Of a stretch of DNA of 64,000 nucleotides, positions 56,470 through 64,000 are shown in pieces. The stretch spans positions 15,461 to 79,460 of the forward strand of contig NZ_CABQJR010000007.1 in the NCBI RefSeq assembly GCF_902464545.1, given 5' to 3'. The position numbers and the translations under genes were made by a program. Below the pieces are notes generated by a model, which made no database searches, was not told the DNA's origin, and saw nothing but the letters and a program-made list of their open reading frames with translations. Source of the stretch: an uncultured Senegalimassilia sp. (GTDB taxonomy: Bacteria; Actinomycetota; Coriobacteriia; Coriobacteriales; Eggerthellaceae). The stretch's first letter is position 1; every line of letters begins with the position of its first letter.

Positions 56470-57120
56470 ATGCGTTCGATGACGGGCGAGGAATGGATGG
56501 TCGCATCCCAGCTGTATGCGTTTTTGGGCAATAGCCTGCTGTCTCCTATGAGCCGTACGGAATCGGTCGGCCTGGATCCGGCGTTCTGGCGCGAGCTGGG
56601 CGGCCTGCTCGATGGCGCGCTGGCCGATTCGGCCGAGTCGTTGGCGTCTTGGGCCAAGCGCGCGTCTGCCGATGCCGCCCGCTCCGAGGTGGTGCAGCGC
56701 GTGTCCGTCGAGTTCACTAAGCTGTTCGTCGGCCCTCCGAAGCCGGCGGCCGCACCTTGGGAGTCCGCCAACGGCCCCGTTGATTCGCATGTCGGCTTCG
56801 GCGAGGCGACGTTCGCCATGCGTGAGCGCTTGCGCGCCCTCGGCCTGGAGCTGTGCAACGAGAACAACCAGTACGAGGACCATGTGGGTATCGAGTTGCT
56901 GTACCTGTCCGAGCTTTGCCGCCGGGCATCGGAAGAACCCTCCGGCGCCGCCGCCTGCGATGTGGCCGCACCGGATGCGGAGGAGATCGCGTCGTTTATT
57001 CGCGAGCATCCGCTTGCCTGGGTGCCCCGTCTTCGCGAGAAGGTGGCGGCGTCGCAGCCGGAGGGCTATTTCGTTCGCTTGCTTGATTTTGCGCTGGCGT
57101 TGCTGAAGCGGCAGGCGTGA
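56470..57120 (+). CDS. TorD/DmsD-like maturation chaperone
   Basis: A 216-residue cytoplasmic chaperone. LYAFLGNSLLSPMSR, VSVEFTKLFVGPPKPAAAPW, ENNQYEDHVGIELLYLSELC and FIREHPLAWVPRLREKVA match the NarJ/TorD family. It should bind the catalytic subunit before cofactor insertion and Tat export. ATG 56470 has a GAAAGGA site; the earlier in-frame ATG at 56455 would leave it inside the gene. It is the last gene of the operon, followed by a strong terminator. Confidence 0.93.
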   Translation: MRSMTGEEWMVASQLYAFLGNSLLSPMSRTESVGLDPAFWRELGGLLDGALADSAESLASWAKRASADAARSEVVQRVSVEFTKLFVGPPKPAAAPWESANGPVDSHVGFGEATFAMRERLRALGLELCNENNQYEDHVGIELLYLSELCRRASEEPSGAAACDVAAPDAEEIASFIREHPLAWVPRLREKVAASQPEGYFVRLLDFALALLKRQA

Positions 57121-57189
57121 TCGGTTGACCCGCGGCGGGTGTTCCCGTTCCAGGGATTCGCGGCGCGCGAAGCCAGAAACTGCCGGTTA

Positions 57190-57221
57190 GGCGGTGCGTC
57201 CTTCGGGGCGCACCGCCTTTT
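57190..57221. terminator. Intrinsic terminator shared by converging genes
   Basis: A perfect 12-bp stem (57190-57201 with 57206-57217), TTCG loop, followed by TTTT. It serves the TorD-like gene and is close enough to the minus-strand hydrolase gene to end both. Confidence 0.9.
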
Positions 57222-57226
57222 GCGTT

Positions 57227-58051
57227 TTAGCGGGCGGTGGTGAGGCGGGCTTGGTAGCCGCAGAGGGTTTCCGCGTAGCAGCCCGCATCGCCGAGCGCCG
57301 CCTCGAGCGTGCGCCTGGCCAGGCTGTAGTCGTTGTTGTTCTGCGACACGTGCATGGCAACCACCGTTTGCGGCAGGCGCTGGCCCGCTGCGCGCGATTC
57401 GGCTACCAGCGTGCTGAGCTCGGCGGCCGCCTGGCCGTTGGACAGGTGGCCGCTGTTCGACGCGATGCGTTGCTTGATGACGTACGGGTAGGGCCCGGCG
57501 GCCAGCATCTTCGGGTCGTGGTTGCTCTCCAGCGCCAGGATGCGCACGTCGCGCAGCGCCGCGTGCGCCTGCGCCGTGACGATGCCGGAGTCCGTCAAGT
57601 AGCCCACCGCGTCGCCATCGGCGGCGTCTTCGATACGGAAGCCGAACGACGCGGCGGCATCGTGGCTGGTGGCGAAGGGGATGATGCGCATGCCCGCTGT
57701 CTCGACGGCGCCGGGGCCGGTCGCCATCTCGCGGACGTCGAACGCCTCGGCCACCTTCGCCAGCGCGCTGCTGTTCGCCGTGCACGCGCCCGCCGCGAAC
57801 ACCGGCGGCACGTTGCCGATTTTCGCCAGCCCGCGCAGCACCACGCCGAGGCCCTTTACGTGGTCGCCGTGCTCGTGCGTCACGAACATAGCCTGGATGC
57901 GGCCGGGATCGAAGCCGGCCGCATCGCAGCGGTTGAGGAAGTCGCGCTTGCAGATGCCGCAGTCGATCAGCACGCCGGCGCCGGTGGCGGTGTTCTCGAC
58001 CACCGCGGCGTTCCCCGAGCTTCCGCTGGCCAATACGTGCAATGCGAGCAT
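57227..58051 (-). CDS. MBL-fold metallo-hydrolase, YycJ/WalJ-like
   Basis: A 274-residue metallo-beta-lactamase-fold protein. MLALHVLASGSSGNAAVVE opens the sheet, THEHGDHVKG is the metal motif, and IIPFATSHDA, YLTDSG and LESNHDP supply further ligands typical of the YycJ group. These are putative phosphodiesterases or nucleases linked to cell-wall or replication control. ATG 58051 is preferred: a GGAGG sits just upstream and the family homology begins there, so the longer frame from 58078 is not used. The usual walKR genes are not adjacent. Confidence 0.88.
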   Translation of the reverse strand: MLALHVLASGSSGNAAVVENTATGAGVLIDCGICKRDFLNRCDAAGFDPGRIQAMFVTHEHGDHVKGLGVVLRGLAKIGNVPPVFAAGACTANSSALAKVAEAFDVREMATGPGAVETAGMRIIPFATSHDAAASFGFRIEDAADGDAVGYLTDSGIVTAQAHAALRDVRILALESNHDPKMLAAGPYPYVIKQRIASNSGHLSNGQAAAELSTLVAESRAAGQRLPQTVVAMHVSQNNNDYSLARRTLEAALGDAGCYAETLCGYQARLTTAR

Positions 58052-58195
58052 GTCGATCCTCCGTGATCCGCTATCCAATCAAAACGTTCCCCATACTAGC
58101 AGCATTCTGCGGGGCACGTTGGCATCACCTGTAAAGGGCAGGCAATCCCCTTGCGTGCCCGCTTGAAAACGCGGGAGGGAAGGCCGGCTCTGCGT

Positions 58196-58276
58196 GAACA
58201 GGGGGACGGAGGTGCGTTCAAGGTCGATCCTCGCGCTTTCGGCAACGTATCGCGAACACACCTCCGTCCCCTGTTC
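58196..58276. repeat. 80-bp palindromic repeat, copy 1
   Basis: The left arm GAACAGGGGGACGGAGGTGC mirrors a right arm ending CCTCCGTCCCCTGTTC, with an internal part containing CGATCCTCGCG. It has one extra G relative to the other copies. It lies downstream of the BASS gene. Confidence 0.85.
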
Positions 58277-58300
58277 GCGTTCGCGCCCGCATGCGCAAAC

Positions 58301-58330
58301 AAGCCCCGCCCGGATAACCGGACGGGGCTT
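58301..58330 (-). terminator. Terminator of the BASS gene
   Basis: A GC-rich stem of about 12 bp (58301-58330, AAGCCCCGCCCGG with its near-complement) lies 45 bp past the stop, followed on the minus strand by TTGTTTGCG. Confidence 0.7.
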
Positions 58331-58374
58331 GAAAACCAGGTCAAACGATAAAGCGCCAGCGCGGCGCTGCGGCG

Positions 58375-59331
58375 TTATTCTGCCTTCGCGTCCTTGCCGG
58401 CGGTGCGGGCCAGGATGTTGGCGTAGATGGCGCCGGAGATGTTGTGCCACACGCTGAACACGGCGCCGGGCACGGCGGCTAGCGGCATGGTTGCGAAGTG
58501 CATGGTGGCAAGCGAGGTGGCAAGGCCGGAGTTCTGCATGCCGACTTCGATGGACAGCGTGCGCATCTGCGCCTTCGACAGGCCGAGCGTGCGGCCCACG
58601 AAATAGCCCAGCGCGTAACCGCAGACGTTGTGCAGCATGACCACCACGATGATCAGCGCGCCGACGGTCGCCAGCTTGGCGGCGTTGGCGGACACCACGG
58701 CCATGATGATCAGCGAGATGGCGATGACGGAGACGAGCGGCAGCACCTTGGAGCAGGCCTGGGCAACCTTGGACGCCACGGCGTTGATGACGAAGCCCAG
58801 CGCGATGGGCACGAGCACCACCTGCACGATGGACAGCAGCATGCTGACATAGCTGACGTCGACGCTCTGGCCGGCAAGCAGCAGCACGAGCGCCGGGGTG
58901 ACGACCGGGGCCATGATGGTGGTGCACGCGGTCATGCCGACGGACAGCGCCACGTCGCCCTTGGACAGGTACGTCATGACGTTGGAGGAGGTGCCGCCGG
59001 GGCAGCAGCCGACAAGCATGACGCCCACGGCAAGCTCGGTAGGCAGCTGGAAGACAAGGCACAGCACCCAGGCGATCAGCGGCATGATGATGAACTGGGA
59101 CAGGATGCCGGTGATCACGGCCTTCGGCTTGGTGAACACCACCTTGAAGTCGCCGAGCTTGAGCGTCATGCCCATGCCGAACATGACGATGCCGAGCAGC
59201 GGGTTGACCCAGCTGGTGGGCAGCGCCGCATGCACGGGCGCGGGCGCGACGAAGGCGATGATGGCGACCGCAAGCGCGATGATGGCCATCCATTTGCCGG
59301 CGAAGTCGCTGATCTTCTCAAGGACCTTCAT
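58375..59331 (-). CDS. BASS-family sodium:anion symporter
   Basis: A 318-residue membrane protein with about nine or ten helices, of the bile acid:sodium symporter family. Family marks are NPLLGIVMFGMGMTLKLGDF, MLVGCCPGGTSSNVMTYLSK and SIEVGMQNSGLATSLA, which frame the two sodium sites. Bacterial members carry bile acids, pyruvate, ketopantoate or pantothenate and other organic anions; the substrate is not readable here. It is a single gene with its own terminator, bracketed by copies of the 80-bp palindrome. Confidence 0.9.
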   Translation of the reverse strand: MKVLEKISDFAGKWMAIIALAVAIIAFVAPAPVHAALPTSWVNPLLGIVMFGMGMTLKLGDFKVVFTKPKAVITGILSQFIIMPLIAWVLCLVFQLPTELAVGVMLVGCCPGGTSSNVMTYLSKGDVALSVGMTACTTIMAPVVTPALVLLLAGQSVDVSYVSMLLSIVQVVLVPIALGFVINAVASKVAQACSKVLPLVSVIAISLIIMAVVSANAAKLATVGALIIVVVMLHNVCGYALGYFVGRTLGLSKAQMRTLSIEVGMQNSGLATSLATMHFATMPLAAVPGAVFSVWHNISGAIYANILARTAGKDAKAE

Positions 59332-59413
59332 GATGAAACCTTTCTAACGTGCGCGCGTTGCTGGGGAAGGGGACGCTGCGCCGACGAAGCCCGCATATGC
59401 GGCGTTTGACCGG

Positions 59414-59493
59414 TGAACAGGGGACGGAGGTGTGTTCACGATGCCTTGTCGAAAACGCGAGGATCGACCGTGAACACACCTCTGTCCCCTGTT
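59414..59493. repeat. 80-bp palindromic repeat, copy 2
   Basis: Arms GAACAGGGGACGGAGGTGTG and the complement at 59470-59493 (one mismatch, CTCTGTCC), extended by GTG/CAC outside. It lies 80-160 bp upstream of the BASS start. Confidence 0.88.
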
Positions 59494-59541
59494 CACGAGG
59501 AGCTCGGTCTGCGGCATGTCCGCTGCCCCAGAAACGCAAAT

Positions 59542-59571
59542 GAGCCCCGCCCGGGTATCCGGGCGGGGCTC
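59542..59571. terminator. GC hairpin between palindrome copies 2 and 3
   Basis: A perfect stem of about 13 bp (GAGCCCCGCCCGG and its complement) that closely resembles the hairpin at 58301-58330. It may be a second copy of a terminator-like element upstream of the BASS gene. Confidence 0.55.
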
Positions 59572-59685
59572 GAAAAACTAGGACAAACGCGAGTATAGCC
59601 ATTCGTCGGCAAAATGTTACCGACAACCGAATAATTCCCTACTTGTTGAATAGGGAATGGGACCGGCGAGAACGAAACGCCCGGC

Positions 59686-59765
59686 GAACAGGGGACGGAG
59701 GTGCGTTCACGACGCTTTGCCCAAAACGCGAGGAATAACCCTGAACACACCTCCGTCCCCTGTTC
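59686..59765. repeat. 80-bp palindromic repeat, copy 3
   Basis: Arms GAACAGGGGACGGAGGTGCG and CACCTCCGTCCCCTGTTC, with an interior CGACGCTTTGCCC...AAAACGCGAGGA like copy 2. It lies between the BASS gene and the suf operon. Confidence 0.88.
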
Positions 59766-59796
59766 GTCCACGTCCCGTAGCTCCGTTCCCCGCAAA

Positions 59797-59834
59797 ACCA
59801 AAAAAGCCGGGAGGGGCTAACCCCTCCCGGCTTT
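59797..59834 (-). terminator. Terminator of the suf operon
   Basis: A perfect 14-bp stem (59803-59816 with 59821-59834) and CTAA loop lie 20 bp past the sufU stop. On the minus strand it is followed by TTTTTGGTTTTG. Confidence 0.9.
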
Positions 59835-59854
59835 GCGATGGCGGTTTCGCGCTC

Positions 59855-60274
59855 CTATTCGCCGATGATCTCGGACAGGGTGCGCCAGCCCAGCTCGGCG
59901 CACTTCACGCGCGCGGGCATGTGGCTGATGCTTTCCAGCTGGGCCGCCTCGTCGAGGTCTTCCTTCTCCTCGTCGGTGAGCGTCTCGCCCTTGACCATCT
60001 TCATGAACAGGCCGCACAGACGGCGCGCCTCCTCGACGGTCTCGCCGGTGACCAGGTCGGCCATCATGTCGGCGGATGCCTGCGAGACGGCGCAGCCGTG
60101 GCCGGTGAACGCGGCCTCCTCGATGACGCCGTTCTCGATGCGCAGCTTCAGCACCATCTCGTCGCCGCAGCTGGGGTTCACGCCCTCGTGCTCGTCGGTG
60201 GCGCCCTCCATGTCGTACTTGTAGTCGGGATGCGCGTTGTGCTCCATGAGCGCGGCGGTGTAGATGTTAGCCAT
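59855..60274 (-). CDS. sufU: SufU-type iron-sulfur scaffold/sulfur acceptor
   Basis: A 139-residue protein with the three conserved Cys regions: NPSCGDEMVL, GHGCAVSQASADMM and RVKCAELGW. The stretch between the second and third is long, as in zinc-binding SufU of Gram-positive bacteria that accept sulfur from SufS. Its start lies inside the end of sufS (8-nt overlap), so translation is coupled. Confidence 0.93.
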   Translation of the reverse strand: MANIYTAALMEHNAHPDYKYDMEGATDEHEGVNPSCGDEMVLKLRIENGVIEEAAFTGHGCAVSQASADMMADLVTGETVEEARRLCGLFMKMVKGETLTDEEKEDLDEAAQLESISHMPARVKCAELGWRTLSEIIGE

Positions 60275-61601
60275 TGAAGGTCCTCCAAACGTTGCCGAGG
60301 CCCTCGATCAAGGCGTCGACGTCCTTCTTGTCGTTGTAGAACGCCAGGCTGGCGCGGCAGCAGGCAAGGTTCTCCACGCCCAGCCAGGTGAGCAGCGGCT
60401 GCGCGCAATGGTGCCCGGCGCGGATGGCAACCTGGTCCATGTCCAAGATGCTGGCCACGTCGTGCGGGTGGATGCCGTCGACGTTGAAGCTGATGACGCC
60501 GTGGTGCATGTCGGGGTCGGGGCTGCCGATGATGGTGACGAAGGGCAGCTTCGCCATTTCGTCCATGCAGTAGCGCACGAGCGCCTGCTCGCGCGCGGCG
60601 ATGACGTCGAGGCCCACCGACTCCACGTAGGCGATGGCCGCCGCGGTGGCGTAGATGCCGGCGGCGTCCTGCGTGCCGGCCTCGAACTTCTCGGGCACGG
60701 GCGCCCAGGTGGCGTCCTGCTCGGTGACCGAGTCGATCATCTCGCCGCCCGTGAGGAACGGCGGCATGGCGTTGAGCAGCTCGTCGCGGCCCCACAGCAC
60801 GCCCATGCCGAACGGGCCGAACAGCTTGTGCGCGGAGAAGGCGAAGAAGTCGGCGCCGATGGCCTGCACGTCCACATGGATGTGCGGCGTGGACTGCGCG
60901 CCGTCGACCACCAGGTAGCCGCCCTGCTCGTGCACGCGGCGGCCCAGCTCCTCGACGGGGTTCTGCACGCCAAGGACGTTGGACACGTGCACCACGGACA
61001 GGATCTTGGTCTTCGGGCCGATCTTCGCGTCCATCTCCTCGGGCGTGATGACGCCGTTCTCGTCAGGGTAAAGGTAGACGAGCTTCGCGCCGGCCGCGCG
61101 GCAGGCCTGCTGCCACGGGATGAGGTTGGAGTGGTGCTCCATGATGGTGATGCACACCTCGTCGCCGGGCTTAAGCACGGTGGGGGCGAAGGCCTTCGCC
61201 ACGATGTTGAGCGACTCGGAGGCGTTGCGCGTGAGCACGATGTCGTGCGCGTCGGGCGCGCCGATGAACTTCGCCACGCGCTGGCGGGCGATCTCGATGG
61301 CCTCGGTGGCCTCGACCGACAGGCGGTACAGGCCGCGCAGGGCGTTGGCGTTCATCTCCTCGTAGAAGCGGCGCTGCGCGTCAAGCACGGCGGCGGGGCG
61401 CTGCGCGGTGGCGGCGCTGTCCAAAAACACCAGGTCGGGATGGTTGGCAAGCAGCGGGAAGTCGCGCTTGTAGGGGTTCTCGGCGATGTTGGCGGCGCAC
61501 ACGATGTCGCCGGCCGTGGCCGAGGCCTGGGCGGCGTGCGCCGCGTCGGCCACGGCGCACGCCGTGCGATCGAGCTCTGCGTTGTTTGCGGAAGCTGACA
61601 T
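60267..61601 (-). CDS. sufS: Cysteine desulfurase SufS
   Basis: A 444-residue PLP enzyme that takes sulfur from cysteine. LVFLDSAATAQRPAAVLDAQ is the N-terminal signature. EHHSNLIPWQ, VDGAQSTPHIHVDVQAIGAD and FFAFSAHKLFGPFGMGVLWG contain PLP-binding residues, the Lys in SAHK forming the Schiff base. RAGHHCAQPL is the catalytic-Cys loop. The first 45 residues are Ala-rich and extra for the family. It lies 3 nt after sufD and overlaps sufU. Confidence 0.95.
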   Translation of the reverse strand: MSASANNAELDRTACAVADAAHAAQASATAGDIVCAANIAENPYKRDFPLLANHPDLVFLDSAATAQRPAAVLDAQRRFYEEMNANALRGLYRLSVEATEAIEIARQRVAKFIGAPDAHDIVLTRNASESLNIVAKAFAPTVLKPGDEVCITIMEHHSNLIPWQQACRAAGAKLVYLYPDENGVITPEEMDAKIGPKTKILSVVHVSNVLGVQNPVEELGRRVHEQGGYLVVDGAQSTPHIHVDVQAIGADFFAFSAHKLFGPFGMGVLWGRDELLNAMPPFLTGGEMIDSVTEQDATWAPVPEKFEAGTQDAAGIYATAAAIAYVESVGLDVIAAREQALVRYCMDEMAKLPFVTIIGSPDPDMHHGVISFNVDGIHPHDVASILDMDQVAIRAGHHCAQPLLTWLGVENLACCRASLAFYNDKKDVDALIEGLGNVWRTFNG

Positions 61602-61604
61602 AAG

Positions 61605-62920
61605 CTAGCCTTCCACCTCCTGATAGGGAATGCCCAGGCGGCCGGCCAGGCGGCCGACGCCCGCGCGAACGGTTTCGTCTTCGATGGTAAGCGCCGTTTC
61701 CTCCAGGGTGGCCGTGGCGAACAGGCCCTCGGCGGCTTCCTGGGAAAGGCCGCGGCACTTCAGGTAGAACAGCTGGTCGGCGGCAACGTGGCCGATGGTG
61801 GCGCCATGGTTGCCGGCCACGTCGTCCTCGTCGCACAGGATGACGGGGATGGTCTTGTTGTCCACGCGCTCGTCTACCAGAAGCACGGTCTCGCGCTCGG
61901 TGCCCTCGGCGCCCTTGCAGCCGCGCACCAGGTCGATAGTGCCGCGCAGGACCTTCTTCGACTCGCCCATGAGCGCGCCGTTGGCGTCGATGTTGCAGCG
62001 GGTCTTCTTGCCGCGATGGCGCACGACGTAGTTGAAGTCGCGCACGTCCTGGCCGGCGGCCAGGTAGCGGGTGTCCACGTCCACGCGCGACAGGTCGCCG
62101 CGCAGGTCGGTGGCCAGGCCCGTGTAGGACTTGCCGGCGCCCAGCATGCGGTGGCGAACGGTGACGAACGCGCCCTCGTCGCAGACGATGCCGGTGTCGT
62201 CGAGCGCCATCCACGTTTCGTCGAGCGTATGCACGGACGTGACGTTGACGTGGGCGTTCTCGCCGGCGAACACGCGCAGCACCACGCCCACCACGCCGCT
62301 GCCGGCGGCGGGGGAGTCAAGCGACACGGTCAGGTCGAACGCAGCGCCCGCGGGGGCCACCACGTCGATGGCGGCCACGTTGGCGGCACCGTCGACGCCG
62401 GCGATGCGCACGGTGGCCTGGCCGCGCTTGCCGGCGGCCGGCGCGAACACGGTTGCGGCGGCCTTGCCGGCGGCCTGGGACAGCCACTCGGTGGCCTGCT
62501 CGCCCATGCCGCACTCGAACGCCTCGGCCACGTTGTTCGCCATCTCCTGGCGCACGGCCTTGTGCTCGTAGGTGGAAAGCGCGGGGATGTCCAGGTCGGC
62601 GGGGTCCACGTCGGGGTCGACCGCCTTCAGGATGGCGCGCGTATCGGCGGGGCCGGCGGCGCGAGCCGCCTCGACGCGCTCCTGCCGCGCGGCCCCGGCG
62701 GGGGGGCCGGCGGCGCGAGCCGCATCGACGCGCTCCTGCAGCGCGGCCACGGCCGCGTCGAAGGCGCCCGCTTCGCCGATGAGCTCGGCGGCGGCCTCCA
62801 CTTCCGCCTGGGCTGCGAAGGACAGGCCCTCGGGCAGCTCCACGGCGGTCTCGTTCATATCAAGGCGATGCCAGGTAGGCGCGGGCATCGCGTTCACGTT
62901 GCTCAAAACGTCGGCGCCCA

Positions 62921-62921
<1 letters not shown>
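61605..62921 (-). CDS. sufD: SufD-like Fe-S assembly scaffold subunit
   Basis: A 438-residue beta-helix protein of the SufB/SufD family. The C-terminal 200 residues show TRCNIDANGALMGESKKVL, NKTIPVILCDEDDVAGNHGA and QLFYLKCRGLSQEAAEGLFA, diagnostic of SufD. Near residues 55-90 there is a tandem 18-residue duplication (ERVDAARAAGPPAGAARQ then ERVEAARAAGPADTRAIL), not a family feature. It would form the SufBCD scaffold with SufB and SufC; sufC is probably beyond the window. Its start overlaps the sufB stop by one base. Confidence 0.93.
62651..62758 (-). repeat. 54-bp tandem duplication inside sufD
   Basis: Units 62651-62704 and 62705-62758 differ at few positions and keep the reading frame (18 codons each). 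A G-run at the junction (about 62700-62706) could have aided slippage. Confidence 0.75.

Positions 62922-64000
<1,079 letters not shown>

Noticed and set aside
54477..56867. 796-codon antisense frame across the ferredoxin and NrfD genes
   Set aside because: A GC-skew artefact. The product is His/Arg-rich, and the sense genes are unmistakable.

Overview
The window looks like a chromosomal segment of a high-GC, anaerobic actinobacterium of the Coriobacteriia, most likely family Eggerthellaceae. This is inferred from gene content: GC-rich codons, a Tat-exported molybdopterin oxidoreductase with its own ferredoxin, NrfD and TorD subunits, GatCAB, a SufB-SufD-SufS-SufU cluster, WYL and Crp/Fnr regulators, and a very large 2-hydroxyacyl-CoA-dehydratase-activase-like protein. 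I cannot name the genus. No rRNA, tRNA or CRISPR array was seen.

Layout. 1-5.1 kb: a truncated DUF4213 protein, a DUF4160/DUF2442 pair behind a strong promoter and structured leader, a Ski2-like helicase and a 3-hydroxyacyl-CoA dehydrogenase-like protein. 5.1-9.1 kb: an intergenic tandem repeat, an unrecognised protein, a WYL regulator, a Sel1-repeat protein and apt. 9.3-12.6 kb (minus): a pantothenate operon reading panG-like/panB/panC/panD. 12.9-15.2 kb: a moeA-like gene, then a toxin-antitoxin-like pair whose leader resembles the one at 0.5 kb. 15.5-18.9 kb: gatCAB. 19.3-25.4 kb (minus): a probable sensory operon of a frameshifted small gene, a frameshifted solute-binding lipoprotein and a 1379-aa hybrid histidine kinase whose ATPase domain carries an in-frame repeat insertion. 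25.7-27.4 kb: a phosphohexomutase.

27.7-39.1 kb is the main accessory stretch: a Crp/Fnr-like regulator surrounded by GGTAAC/GTTACC sites, a small Tat-signal protein, a 2450-residue cell-surface protein with an exact 501-bp tandem duplication, then a lower-GC patch with a KilA-N protein, a dead toxin gene and a fused antitoxin-like regulator. 39.4-48.6 kb: a NitT/TauT-type ABC transporter, a DUF1858-like protein, the giant activase-like protein and two cupins. 48.6-51.9 kb: an internally deleted MFS gene, a small zinc-finger-like protein behind a G9 tract, an orphan NrfD, and a GntR/SPFH pair. 52.2-57.1 kb: the molybdopterin oxidoreductase operon. 57.2-64 kb (minus): an MBL-fold hydrolase, a BASS-family transporter between 80-bp palindromic repeats, and sufB(partial)-sufD-sufS-sufU.

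The most interesting signals are the leader element shared by two unrelated toxin-antitoxin-like loci, the repeat family that has entered the kinase ATPase domain in frame, the surface-protein locus with its likely dedicated Crp-type regulator, and several families of dispersed palindromic repeats.
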